From Crossaster papposus (lineage: Eukaryota; Echinodermata; Asteroidea; Velatida; Solasteridae): 64,000 bases of DNA. Numbering within the stretch: the first letter of the stretch is position 1; each line of letters begins with the position of its first letter. The stretch covers positions 124,001-188,000 of the forward strand of contig JBAIAA010001131.1 in NCBI GenBank assembly GCA_037893245.1, written 5' to 3'. The position numbers and the translations under genes are program-made. The notes beneath the pieces were generated by a model. It was not told where the DNA came from. It made no database searches and saw only the letters and a program-made list of their open reading frames with translations. Positions 25,743 through 40,300 of this stretch are shown in pieces.

Positions 25743-28700
25743 CTTATGCACACTTCTTTCCCTTTACATATTTCTTATGCACACTTCTTTCCCTTTACAT
25801 ATTTCTTATGCACACTTCTTTCCCTTTACATATTTCTTATGCACACTTCTTTCCCTTTACATATTTCTTATGCACACTTCTTTCCCTTTACATATTTCTT
25901 ATGCACACTTCTTTCCCTTTACATATTTCTTATGCACACTTCTTTCCCTTTACATATTTCTTATGCACACTTCTTTCCCTTTACATATTTATTATGCACA
26001 CTTCTGTCCCTTTACATATTTCTTATGCACACTTCTTTCCCTTTACATATTTCTTATGCACACTTCTTTCCCTTTACATATTTCTTATGCACACTTCTTT
26101 CCCTTTACATATTTCTTATGCACACTTCTTTCCCTTTACATATTTCTTATGCACACTTCTTTCCCTTTACATATTTCTTATGCACACTTCTTTCCCTTTA
26201 CATATTTCTTATGCACACTTCTTTCCCTTTACATATTTCTTATGCACACTTCTTTTCCTTTACATATTTCTTATGCACACTTCTTTCCCTTTACATATTT
26301 CTTATGCACACTTCTTTCCCTTTACATATTTCTTATGCACACTTCTTTCCCTTTACATATTTCTTATGCACACTTCTTTCCCTTTACATATTTCTTATGC
26401 ACACTTCTTTCCCTTTACATATTTCTTATGCACACTTCTTTTCCTTTACATATTTCTTATGCACACTTCTTTCCCTTTACATATTTCTTATGCACACTTC
26501 TTTCCCTTTACATATTTCTTATGCACACTTCTTTCCCTTTACATATTTCTTATGCACACTTCTTTCCCTTTACATATTTCTTATGCACACTTCTTTCCCT
26601 TTACATATTTCTTATGCACACTTCTTTCCCTTTACATATTTCTTATGCACACTTCTTTCCCTTTACATATTTCTTATGCACACTTCTTTCCCTTTACATA
26701 TTTCTTATGCACACTTCTTTCCCTTTACATATTTATTATGCACACTTCTTTCCCTTTACATATTTCTTATGCACACTTCTTTCCCTTTACATATTTCTTA
26801 TGCACACTTCTTTCCCTTTACATATTTCTTATGCACACTTCTTTCCCTTTACATATTTCCTATGCACACTTCTTTCCCTTTACATATTTCTTATGCACAC
26901 TTCTTTCCCTTTACTAATTTCTTATGCACACTTATTTCCCTTTACATATTTCTTATGCACACTTCTTTCCCTTTACATATTTCTTATGCACACTTCTTTC
27001 CCTTTACATATTTCTTATGCACACTTCTTTCCCTTTACATATTTCTTATGCACACTTCTTTCCCTTTACATATTTCTTATGCACACTTCTTTCCCTTTAC
27101 ATATTTCTTATGCACACTTCTTTCCCTTTACAAATTTCTTATGCACACTTCTTTCCCTTTACATATTTCTTATGCACACTTCTTTCCCTTTACATATTTC
27201 TTATGCACACTTCTTTCCCTTTACATATTTCTTATGCACACTTCTTTCCCTTTACATATTTCTTATGCACACTTCTTTCCCTTTACATATTTCTTATGCA
27301 CACTTCTTTCCCTTTACATATTTCTTATGCACACTTCTTTCCCTTTACATATTTCTTATGCACACTTCTTTCCCTTTACATATTTCGTATGCACACTTCT
27401 TTCCCTTTACATATTTCTTATGCACACTTCTTTCCCTTTACATATTTCTTATGCACACTTCTTTCCCTTTACATATTTCTTCTGCACACTTCTTTCCCTT
27501 TACATATTTCTTATGCACACTTCTTTCCCTTTACATATCTCTTATGCACACTTCTTTCCCTTTACATATTTCTTATGCACACTTCTTCCCCTTTACATAT
27601 TTCTTATGCACACTTCTTTCCCTTTACATATTTCTTATGCACACTTCTTTCCCTTTACATATTTCTTATGCACACTTCTTTCCCTTTACATATTTCTTAT
27701 GCACACTTCTTTCCCTTTACATATTTCTTATGCACACTTCTTTCCCTTTACATATTTCTTATGCACACTTCTTTCCCTTTACATATTTCTTATGCACACT
27801 TCTTTCCCTTTACATATTTCTTATGCACACTTCTTTCCCTTTACATATTTCTTATGCACACTTCTTTCCCTTTACATATTTAACTCGAGGGCTTGTTCCC
27901 ACATCATGTGTTTATTTCTTATGCACACTTCTTTCCCTTTACATATTTCTTATGCACACTTCTTTCCCTTTACATATTTCTTATGCACACTTCTTTCCCT
28001 TTACATATTTCTTATGCACACTTCTTTCCCTTTACATATGTCTTATGCACACTTCTTTCCCTTTACATATTTCTTATGCACACTTCTTTCCCTTTACATA
28101 TTTCTTATGCACACTTCTTTCCCTTTACATATTTCTTATGCACACTTCTTTTCCTTTACATATTTCTTATGCACACTTCTTTCCCTTTACATATTTCTTA
28201 TGCACACTTCTTTCCCTTTACATATTTCTTATGCACACTTCTTTCCCTTTACATATTTCTTATGCACACTTCTTTCCCTTTACATATTTCTTATGCACAC
28301 TTCTTTCCCTTTACATATTTCTTATGCACACTTCTTTCCCTTTACATATTTCTTATGCACACTTCTTTCCCTTTACATATTTCTTATGCACACTTCTTTC
28401 CCTTTACATATTTCTTATGCACACTTCTTTCCCTTTACATATTTCTTATGCACACTTCTTTCCCTTTACATATTTCTTATGCACACTTCTTTCCCTTTAC
28501 ATATTTCTTATGCACACTTCTTTCCCTTTACATATTTCTTATGCACACTTCTTTCCCTTTACATATTTCTTATGCACACTTCTTTACCTTTACATATTTC
28601 TTATGCACACTTCTTTCCCTTTACATATTTCTTATGCACACTTCTTTCCCTTTACATATTTATTATGCACACTTCTTTCCCTTTACATATTTCTTATGCA

Positions 28701-29812
28701 CACTTCTTTCCCTTTACATATTTCTTATGCACACTTCTTTCCCTTTACATATTTCTTATGCACACTTCTTTCCCTTTACATATTTCGTATGCACACTTCT
28801 TTCCCTTTACATATTTCTTATGCACACTTCTTTCCCTTTACATATTTCTTATGCACACTTCTTTCCCTTTACATATTTCTTATGCACACTTCTTTCCCTT
28901 TACATATTTCTTATGCACACTTCTTTCCCTTTACATATTTCTTATGCACACTTCTTTCCCTTTACATATTTCTTATGCACACTTCTTTCCCTTTACATAT
29001 TTCTTATGCACACTTCTTTCCATTTACATATTTCTTATGCACACTTCTTTCCCTTTACATATTTCTTATGCACACTTCTTTCCCTTTACATATTTCTTAT
29101 GCACACTTCTTTCCCTTTACATATTTCTTATGCACACTTCTTTCCCTTTACATATTTCTTATGCACACTTCTTTCCCTTTACATATTTCTTATGCACACT
29201 TCTTTCCCTTTACATATTTCTTATGCACACTTCTTTCCCTTTACATATTTCTTATGCACACTTCTTTCCCTTTACATATTTCTTATGCACACTTCTTTCC
29301 CTTTACATATTTCTTATGCACACTTCTTTCCCTTTACATATTTCTTATGCACACTTCTTTCCCTTTACATATTTCTTATGCACACTTCTTTCCCTTTACA
29401 TATTTAACTCGAGGGCTTGTTCCCACATCATGTGTTTATTTCTTATGCACACTTCTTTCCCTTTACATATTTCTTATGCACACTTCTTTCCCTTTACATA
29501 TTTCTTATGCACACTTCTTTCCCTTTACATATTTCTTATGCACACTTCTTTCCCTTTACATATTTCTTATGCACACTTCTTTCCCTTTACATATTTCATA
29601 TGCACACTTCTTTCCCTTTACATATTTCTTATGCACACTTCTTTCCCTTTACATATTTCTTATGCACACTTCTTTCCCTTTACATATTTCTTATGCACAC
29701 TTCTTTCCCTTTACATATTTCTTATGCACACTTCTTTCCCTTTACATATTTCTTATGCACACTTCTTTCCCTTTACATATTTCTTATGCACACTTCTTTC
29801 CCTTTACATATT
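25743..29812 (+). repeat. Insert-poor monomer stretch
   Basis: About 4.1 kb of mostly consensus monomers with inserts only at 27882 and 29406. Scattered single variants include CTTCTTTTCC near 26251, 26437 and 28147, TTTACTAATTTC near 26912, TTCTTCTGC near 27480, and CTTCTTTACC near 28582. No other structure is visible. Confidence 0.85.
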
Positions 29813-30730
29813 TCTAATGCACACTTCTTTTCCTTTACATATTTCTTATGCACACTTCTTTCCCTTTACATATTTCTTATGCACACTTCTTTCCCTTTAC
29901 AAATTTCTTATGCACACTTCTTTCCCTTTACATATTTCTTATGCACACTTCTTTCCCTTTACATATTTCTTATGCACACTTCTTTCCCTTTACACATTTC
30001 TTATGCACACTTCTTTCCCTTTACATATTTCTTATGCACACTTCTTTCCCTTTACATATTTCTTATGCACACTTCTTTCCCTTTACATATTTCTTATGCA
30101 CACTTCTTTCCCTTTACATATTTCTTATGCACACTTCTTTCCCTTTACATATTTCTTATGCACACTTCTTTCCCTTTACATATTTCTTATGCACACTTCT
30201 TTCCCTTTACATATTTCTTATGCACACTTCTTTCCCTTTACATATTCCTTATGCACACTTCTTTCCCTTTACATATTTCTTATGCACACTTCTTTCCCTT
30301 TACATATTTCTTATGCACACTTCTTTCCCTTTACATATTTCTTATGCACACTTCTTTCCCTTTACATATTTCTTATGCACACTTCTTTCCCTTTACATAT
30401 TTCTTAGGCACACTTCTTTCCCTTTACATATTTCTTATGCACACTTCTTTCCCTTTACATATTTCTTATGCACACTTCTTTCCCTTTACATATTTCTTAT
30501 GCACACTTCTTTCCCTTTACATATTTCTTATGCACACTTCTTTCCCTTTACATATTTCTTATGCACATTTCTTTCCCTTTACATATTTCTTATGCACACT
30601 TCTTTCCCTTTACAAATTTCTTATGCACACTTCTTTCCCTTTACATATTTCTTATGCACACTTCTTTCCCTTTACATATTTCTTATGCACACTTCTTTCC
30701 CTTTACATATTTCTTATGCACACTTCTTTC
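29813..30730 (+). repeat. Segment copied 1,622 bp downstream
   Basis: Linked variants TTCTAATG followed by TTTTCC (near 29813), ACAAATTT (near 29899), ACACATTT (near 29993), TATTCCTTATG (near 30244), CTTAGGCAC (near 30405), GCACATTTC (near 30565) and ACAAATTT (near 30614) recur in order from 31435 to about 32236. The TTCTAATG plus TTTTCC pair also follows the hybrid unit near 585. Confidence 0.86.
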
Positions 30731-31239
30731 CCTTTACATATTCCTTATGCACACTTCTTTCCCTTTACATATTTCTTATGCACACTTCTTTCCCTTTACA
30801 TATTTCTTATGCACACTTCTTTCCCTTTACATATTTCTTATGCACACTTCTTTCCCTTTACATATTTCTTATGCACACTTCTTTCCCTTTACATATTTCT
30901 TAGGCACACTTCTTTCCCTTTACATATTTCTTATGCACACTTCTTTCCCTTTACATATTTCTTATGCACACTTCTTTCCCTTTACATATTTCTTATGCAC
31001 ACTTCTTTCCCTTTACATATTTCTTATGCACACTTCTTTCCCTTTACATATTTCTTATGCACATTTCTTTCCCTTTACATATTTCTTATGCACACTTCCT
31101 TCCCTTTACATATTTCTTATGCACACTTCTTTCCCTTTACATATTTCTTATGCACACTTCTTTCCCTTTACATATTTCTTATGCACACTTCTTTCCCTTT
31201 ACATATTTCTTATGCACACTTCTTTCCCTTTACATATTT

Positions 31240-31342
31240 AACTCGAGGGCTTGTTCCCACATCATGTGTTTATTTATTATGCACACTTCTTTCCCTTTAC
31301 ATATTTAACTCGAGGGCTTGTTCCCACATCATGTGTTTATTT
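31240..31342 (+). repeat. Insert pair spaced 67 bp
   Basis: Two 36-bp inserts (31240 and 31307) are separated by a single monomer, which is the TTATTATG type. The identical pair recurs at 33079/33146, 33988/34055, 37723/37790, 38632/38699, 44728/44795, 46628/46695 and 52592/52659, each preceded by a CACTTCCTTCCC monomer. It therefore marks copies of one ancestral block. Confidence 0.93.
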
Positions 31343-32740
31343 CTTATGCACACTTCTTTCCCTTTACATATTTCTTATGCACACTTCTTTCCCTTTACAT
31401 ATTTCTTATGCACACTTCTTTCCCTTTACATATTTCTAATGCACACTTCTTTTCCTTTACATATTTCTTATGCACACTTCTTTCCCTTTACATATTTCTT
31501 ATGCACACTTCTTTCCCTTTACAAATTTCTTATGCACACTTCTTTCCCTTTACATATTTCTTATGCACACTTCTTTCCCTTTACATATTTCTTATGCACA
31601 CTTCTTTCCCTTTACACATTTCTTATGCACACTTCTTTCCCTTTACATATTTCTTATGCACACTTCTTTCCCTTTACATATTTCTTATGCACACTTCTTT
31701 CCCTTTACATATTTCTTATGCACACTTCTTTCCCTTTACATATTTCTTATGCACACTTCTTTCCCTTTACATATTTCTTATGCACACTTCTTTCCCTTTA
31801 CATATTTCTTATGCACACTTCTTTCCCTTTACATATTTCTTATGCACACTTCTTTCCCTTTACATATTCCTTATGCACACTTCTTTCCCTTTACATATTT
31901 CTTATGCACACTTCTTTCCCTTTACATATTTCTTATGCACACTTCTTTCCCTTTACATATTTCTTATGCACACTTCTTTCCCTTTACATATTTCTTATGC
32001 ACACTTCTTTCCCTTTACATATTTCTTAGGCACACTTCTTTCCCTTTACATATTTCTTATGCACACTTCTTTCCCTTTACATATTTCTTATGCACACTTC
32101 TTTCCCTTTACATATTTCTTATGCACACTTCTTTCCCTTTACATATTTCTTATGCACACTTCTTTCCCTTTACATATTTCTTATGCACATTTCTTTCCCT
32201 TTACATATTTCTTATGCACACTTCTTTCCCTTTACAAATTTCTTATGCACACTTCTTTCCCTTTACATATTTCTTATGCACACTTCTTTCCCTTTACATA
32301 TTTCTTATGCACACTTCTTTCCCTTTACATATTTCTTATGCACACTTCTTTCCCTTTACATATTTCTTATGCACACTTCTTTCCCTTTACATATTTCTTA
32401 TGCACACTTCTTTCCCTTTACATATTTCTTATGCACACTTCTTTCCCTTTACATATTTCTTATGCACACTTCTTTCCCTTTACATATTTCTTATGCACAC
32501 TTCTTTCCCTTTACATATTTCTTATGCACACTTCTTTCCCTTTACATATTTCTTATGCACACTTCTTTCCCTTTACATATTCCTTATGCACACTTCTTTC
32601 CCTTTACATATTTCTTATGCACACTTCTTTCCCTTTACATATTTCTTATGCACACTTCTTTCCCTTTACATATTTCTTATGCACACTTCTTTCCCTTTAC
32701 ATATTTCTTATGCACACTTCTTTCCCTTTACATATTTCTT

Positions 32741-34558
32741 AGGCACACTTCTTTCCCTTTACATATTTCTTATGCACACTTCTTTCCCTTTACATATTTC
32801 TTATGCACACTTCTTTCCCTTTACATATTTCTTATGCACACTTCTTTCCCTTTACATATTTCTTATGCACACTTCTTTCCCTTTACATATTTCTTATGCA
32901 CATTTCTTTCCCTTTACATATTTCTTATGCACACTTCCTTCCCTTTACATATTTCTTATGCACACTTCTTTCCCTTTACATATTTCTTATGCACACTTCT
33001 TTCCCTTTACATATTTCTTATGCACACTTCTTTCCCTTTACATATTTCTTATGCACACTTCTTTCCCTTTACATATTTAACTCGAGGGCTTGTTCCCACA
33101 TCATGTGTTTATTTATTATGCACACTTCTTTCCCTTTACATATTTAACTCGAGGGCTTGTTCCCACATCATGTGTTTATTTCTTATGCACACTTCTTTCC
33201 CTTTACATATTTCTTATGCACACTTCTTTCCCTTTACATATTTCTTATGCACACTTCTTTCCCTTTACATATTTCTTATGCACACTTCTTTCCCTTTACA
33301 TATTTCGTATGCACACTTCTTTCCCTTTACATATTTCTTATGCACACTTCTTTCTCTTTACATATTTCTTATGCACACTTCTTTCCCTTTACATATTTCT
33401 TATGCACACTTCTTTCCCTTTACATATTTCTTATGCACACTTCTTTCCCTTTACATATTTCTTATGCACACTTCTTTCCCTTTACATATTTCTTATGCAC
33501 ACTTCTTTCCCTTTACATATTTCTTATGCACACTTCTTTCCCTTTACATATTTCTTATGCACACTTCTTTCCCTTTACATATTTCTTATGCACACTTCTT
33601 TCCCTTTACATATTTCTTATGCACACTTCTTTCCCTTTACATATTTCTTAGGCACACTTCTTTCCCTTTACATATTTCTTATGCACATTTCTTTCCCTTT
33701 ACATATTTCTTATGCACACTTCTTTCCCTTTACATATTTCTTATGCACACTTCTTTCCCTTTACATATTTCTTATGCACACTTCTTTCCCTTTACATATT
33801 TCTTATGCACATTTCTTTCCCTTTACATATTTCTTATGCACACTTCCTTCCCTTTACATATTTCTTATGCACACTTCTTTCCCTTTACATATTTCTTATG
33901 CACACTTCTTTCCCTTTACATATTTCTTATGCACACTTCTTTCCCTTTACATATTTCTTATGCACACTTCTTTCCCTTTACATATTTAACTCGAGGGCTT
34001 GTTCCCACATCATGTGTTTATTTATTATGCACACTTCTTTCCCTTTACATATTTAACTCGAGGGCTTGTTCCCACATCATGTGTTTATTTCTTATGCACA
34101 CTTCTTTCCCTTTACATATTTCTTATGCACACTTCTTTCCCTTTACATATTTCTTATGCACACTTCTTTCCCTTTACATATTTCTTATGCACACTTCTTT
34201 CCCTTTACATATTTCGTATGCACACTTCTTTCCCTTTACATATTTCTTATGCACACTTCTTTCTCTTTACATATTTCTTATGCACACTTCTTTCCCTTTA
34301 CATATTTCTTATGCACACTTCTTTCCCTTTACATATTTCTTATGCACACTTCTTTCCCTTTACATATTTCTTATGCACACTTCTTTCCCTTTACATATTT
34401 CTTATGCACACTTCTTTCCCTTTACATATTTCTTATGCACACTTCTTTCCCTTTACATATTTCTTATGCACACTTCTTTCCCTTTACATATTTCTTATGC
34501 ACACTTCTTTCCCTTTACATATTTCTTATGCACACTTCTTTCCCTTTACATATTTCTT
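32741..34558 (+). repeat. 909-bp tandem duplication
   Basis: The markers CTTAGGCAC (32741), GCACATTTC (near 32901), the insert pair (33079/33146), TTCGTATG (near 33303) and TTCTCTTTAC (near 33351) recur 909 bp later, from 33650. The part up to 33146 is also copied from about 30740-31342 with an offset of 1,839 bp. Confidence 0.87.
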
Positions 34559-37100
34559 ATGCACACTTCTTTCCCTTTACATATTTCTTATGCACACTTC
34601 TTTCCCTTTACATATTTCTTATGCACACTTCTTTCCCTTTACATATTTCTTATGCACACTTCTTTCCCTTTACATATTTCTTATGCACACTTCTTTCCCT
34701 TTACATATTTCTTATGCACACTTCTTTCCCTTTACATATTTCTTATGCACACTTCTTTCCCTTTACATATTTCTTATGCACACTTCTTTCCCTTTACATA
34801 TTTCTTATGCACACTTCTTTCCCTTTACATATTTCTTATGCACACTTCTTTCCCTTTACATATTTCTTATGCACACTTCTTTCCCTTTACACATTTCTTA
34901 TGCACACTTCTTTCCCTTTACATATTTCTTATGCACACTTCTTTCCCTTTACATATTTCTTATGCACACTTCTTTCCCTTTACATATTTCTTATGCACAC
35001 TTCTTTCCCTTTACATATTTCTTATGCACACTTCTTTCCCTTTACATATTTCTTATGCACACTTCTTTCCCTTTACATATTTCTTATGCACACTTCTTTC
35101 CCTTTACATATTTCTTATGCACACTTCTTTCCCTTTACATATTTCTTATGCACACTTCTTTCCTTTTACATATTTCGTATGCACACTTCTTTCCCTTTAC
35201 ACATTTCTTATGCACACTTCTTTCCCTTTACATATTTCTTATGCACACTTCTTTCCCTTTACATATTTCTTATGCACACTTCTTTCCCTTTACATATTTC
35301 TTATGCACACTTCTTTCCCTTTACATATTTCTTATGCACACTTCTTTCCCTTTACATATTTCTTATGCACACTTCTTTCCCTTTACATATTTCTTATGCA
35401 CACTTCTTTCCCTTTACATATTTCTTATGCACACTTCTTTCCCTTTACATATTTCTTATGCACACTTCTTTCCCTTTACATATTTCTTATGCACACTTCT
35501 TTCCCTTTACATATTTCTTATGCACACTTCTTTCCCTTTACATATTTCTTATGCACACTTCTTTCCCTTTACATATTTCTTATGCACACTTCTTTCCCTT
35601 TACATATTTCTTATGCACACTTCTTTCCCTTTACATATTTCTTATGCACACTTCTTTCCCTTTACATATTTCTTATGCACACTTCTTTACCTTTACATAT
35701 TTCTTATGCACACTTCTTTCCCTTTACATATTTCTTATGCACACTTCTTTCCCTTTACATATTTCTTATGCACACTTCTTTCCCTTTACATATTTCTTAT
35801 GCACACTTCTTTCCCTTTACATATTTCTTATGCACACTTCTTTCCCTTTACATATTTCTTATGCACACTTCTTTCCCTTTACATATTTCTTATGCACACT
35901 TCTTTCCCTTTACATATTTCTTATGCACACTTCTTTCCCTTTACATATTTCTTATGCACACTTCTTTCCTTTTACATATTTCGTATGCACACTTCTTTCC
36001 CTTTACACATTTCTTATGCACACTTCTTTCCCTTTACATATTTCTTATGCACACTTCTTTCCCTTTACATATTTCGTATGCACACTTCTTTCCCTTTACA
36101 TATTTCTTATGCACACTTCTTTCCCTTTACATATTTCTTATGCACACTTCTTTCCCTTTACATATTTCTTATGCACACTTCTTTCCCTTTACATATTTCT
36201 TATGCACACTTCTTTCCCTTTACATATTTCTTATGCACACTTCTTTCCCTTTACATATTTCTTATGCACACTTCTTTCCATTTACATATTTCTTATGCAC
36301 ACTTCTTTCCCTTTACATATTTCTTATGCACACTTCTTTCCCTTTACATATTTCTTATGCACACTTCTTTCCCTTTACATATTTCTTATGCACACTTCTT
36401 TCCCTTTACATATTTCTTATGCACACTTCTTTCCCTTTACATATTTCTTATGCACACTTCTTTCCCTTTACATATTTCTTATGCACACTTCTTTCCCTTT
36501 ACATATTTCTTATGCACACTTCTTTCCCTTTACATATTTCTTATGCACACTTCTTTCCCTTTACATATTTCTTATGCACACTTCTTTCCCTTTACATATT
36601 TCTTATGCACACTTCTTTCCCTTTACATATTTCTTATGCACACTTCTTTCCCTTTACATATTTCTTATGCACACTTCTTTCCCTTTACATATTTAACTCG
36701 AGGGCTTGTTCCCACATCATGTGTTTATTTCTTATGCACACTTCTTTCCCTTTACATATTTCTTATGCACACTTCTTTCCCTTTACATATTTCTGATGCA
36801 CACTTCTTTCCCTTTACATATTTCTTATGCACACTTCTTTCCCTTTACATATTTCTTATGCACACTTCTTTCCCTTTACATATTTCTTATGCACACTTCT
36901 TTCCCTTTACATATTTCTTATGCACACTTCTTTCCCTTTACATATTTCTTATGCACACTTCTTTCCCTTTACATATTTCTTATGCACACTTCTTTCCCTT
37001 TACATATTTCTTATGCACACTTCTTTCCCTTTACATATTTCTTATGCACACTTCTTTCCCTTTACATATTTCTTATGCACACTTCTTTCCCTTTACATAT
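32741..37100 (+). repeat. Higher-order repeat C, copy 1 (4,644-bp offset)
   Basis: All markers in this interval recur exactly 4,644 bp downstream. They are inserts at 33079, 33146, 33988, 34055 and 36695, the pairing of CTTTTACATATTTCG with ACACATTTC near 35164 and 35969, CTTCTTTACC near 35690, CTTCTTTCCATTT near 36281, and TTCTGATGC near 36791. The right edge lies before ACAAATGTCTTATGAAC near 37188, which has no partner at 41832. Confidence 0.9.
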
Positions 37101-37384
37101 TTCTTATGCACACTTCTTTCCCTTTACATATTTCTTATGCACACTTCTTTCCCTTTACATATTTCTTATGCACACTTCTTTCCCTTTACAAATGTCTTAT
37201 GAACACTTCTTTCCCTTTACATATTTCTTATGCACACTTCTTTCCCTTTACATATTTCTTATGCACACTTCTTTCCCTTTACATATTTCTTATGCACACT
37301 TCTTTCCCTTTACATATTTCTTATGCACACTTCTTTCCCTTTACATATTTCTTATGCACACTTCTTTCCCTTTACATATTTCTT

Positions 37385-40300
37385 AGGCACACTTCTTTCC
37401 CTTTACATATTTCTTATGCACACTTCTTTCCCTTTACATATTTCTTATGCACACTTCTTTCCCTTTACATATTTCTTATGCACACTTCTTTCCCTTTACA
37501 TATTTCTTATGCACACTTCTTTCCCTTTACATATTTCTTATGCACATTTCTTTCCCTTTACATATTTCTTATGCACACTTCCTTCCCTTTACATATTTCT
37601 TATGCACACTTCTTTCCCTTTACATATTTCTTATGCACACTTCTTTCCCTTTACATATTTCTTATGCACACTTCTTTCCCTTTACATATTTCTTATGCAC
37701 ACTTCTTTCCCTTTACATATTTAACTCGAGGGCTTGTTCCCACATCATGTGTTTATTTATTATGCACACTTCTTTCCCTTTACATATTTAACTCGAGGGC
37801 TTGTTCCCACATCATGTGTTTATTTCTTATGCACACTTCTTTCCCTTTACATATTTCTTATGCACACTTCTTTCCCTTTACATATTTCTTATGCACACTT
37901 CTTTCCCTTTACATATTTCTTATGCACACTTCTTTCCCTTTACATATTTCGTATGCACACTTCTTTCCCTTTACATATTTCTTATGCACACTTCTTTCTC
38001 TTTACATATTTCTTATGCACACTTCTTTCCCTTTACATATTTCTTATGCACACTTCTTTCCCTTTACATATTTCTTATGCACACTTCTTTCCCTTTACAT
38101 ATTTCTTATGCACACTTCTTTCCCTTTACATATTTCTTATGCACACTTCTTTCCCTTTACATATTTCTTATGCACACTTCTTTCCCTTTACATATTTCTT
38201 ATGCACACTTCTTTCCCTTTACATATTTCTTATGCACACTTCTTTCCCTTTACATATTTCTTATGCACACTTCTTTCCCTTTACATATTTCTTAGGCACA
38301 CTTCTTTCCCTTTACATATTTCTTATGCACATTTCTTTCCCTTTACATATTTCTTATGCACACTTCTTTCCCTTTACATATTTCTTATGCACACTTCTTT
38401 CCCTTTACATATTTCTTATGCACACTTCTTTCCCTTTACATATTTCTTATGCACATTTCTTTCCCTTTACATATTTCTTATGCACACTTCCTTCCCTTTA
38501 CATATTTCTTATGCACACTTCTTTCCCTTTACATATTTCTTATGCACACTTCTTTCCCTTTACATATTTCGTATGCACACTTCTTTCCCTTTACATATTT
38601 CTTATGCACACTTCTTTCCCTTTACATATTTAACTCGAGGGCTTGTTCCCACATCATGTGTTTATTTATTATGCACACTTCTTTCCCTTTACATATTTAA
38701 CTCGAGGGCTTGTTCCCACATCATGTGTTTATTTCTTATGCACACTTCTTTCCCTTTACATATTTCTTATGCACACTTCTTTCCCTTTACATATTTCTTA
38801 TGCACACTTCTTTCCCTTTACATATTTCTTATGCACACTTCTTTCCCTTTACATATTTCGTATGCACACTTCTTTCCCTTTACATATTTCTTATGCACAC
38901 TTCTTTCTCTTTACATATTTCTTATGCACACTTCTTTCCCTTTACATATTTCTTATGCACACTTCTTTCCCTTTACATATTTCTTATGCACACTTCTTTC
39001 CCTTTACATATTTCTTATGCACACTTCTTTCCCTTTACATATTTCTTATGCACACTTCTTTCCCTTTACATATTTCTTATGCACACTTCTTTCCCTTTAC
39101 ATATTTCTTATGCACACTTCTTTCCCTTTACATATTTCTTATGCACACTTCTTTCCCTTTACATATTTCTTATGCACACTTCTTTCCCTTTACATATTTC
39201 TTATGCACACTTCTTTCCCTTTACATATTTCTTTTGCACACTTCTTTCCCTTTACATATTTCTTATGCACACTTCTTTCCCTTTACATATTTCTTATGCA
39301 CACTTCTTTCCCTTTACATATTTCTTATGCACACTTCTTTCCCTTTACATATTTCTTATGCACACTTCTTTCCCTTTACATATTTCTTATGCACACTTCT
39401 TTCCCTTTACATATTTCTTATGCACACTTCTTTCCCTTTACATATTTCTTATGCACACTTCTTTCCCTTTACATATTTCTTATGCACACTTCTTTCCCTT
39501 TACATATTTCTTATGCACACTTCTTTCCCTTTACACATTTCTTATGCACACTTCTTTCCCTTTACATATTTCTTATGCACACTTCTTTCCCTTTACATAT
39601 TTCTTATGCACACTTCTTTCCCTTTACATATTTCTTATGCACACTTCTTTCCCTTTACATATTTCTTATGCACACTTCTTTCCCTTTACATATTTCTTAT
39701 GCACACTTCTTTCCCTTTACATATTTCTTATGCACACTTCTTTCCCTTTACATATTTCTTATGCACACTTCTTTCCCTTTACATATTTCTTATGCACACT
39801 TCTTTCCTTTTACATATTTCGTATGCACACTTCTTTCCCTTTACACATTTCTTATGCACACTTCTTTCCCTTTACATATTTCTTATGCACACTTCTTTCC
39901 CTTTACATATTTCTTATGCACACTTCTTTCCCTTTACATATTTCTTATGCACACTTCTTTCCCTTTACATATTTCTTATGCACACTTCTTTCCCTTTACA
40001 TATTTCTTATGCACACTTCTTTCCCTTTACATATTTCTTATGCACACTTCTTTCCCTTTACATATTTCTTATGCACACTTCTTTCCCTTTACATATTTCT
40101 TATGCACACTTCTTTCCCTTTACATATTTCTTATGCACACTTCTTTCCCTTTACATATTTCTTATGCACACTTCTTTCCCTTTACATATTTCTTATGCAC
40201 ACTTCTTTCCCTTTACATATTTCTTATGCACACTTCTTTCCCTTTACATATTTCTTATGCACACTTCTTTCCCTTTACATATTTCTTATGCACACTTCTT

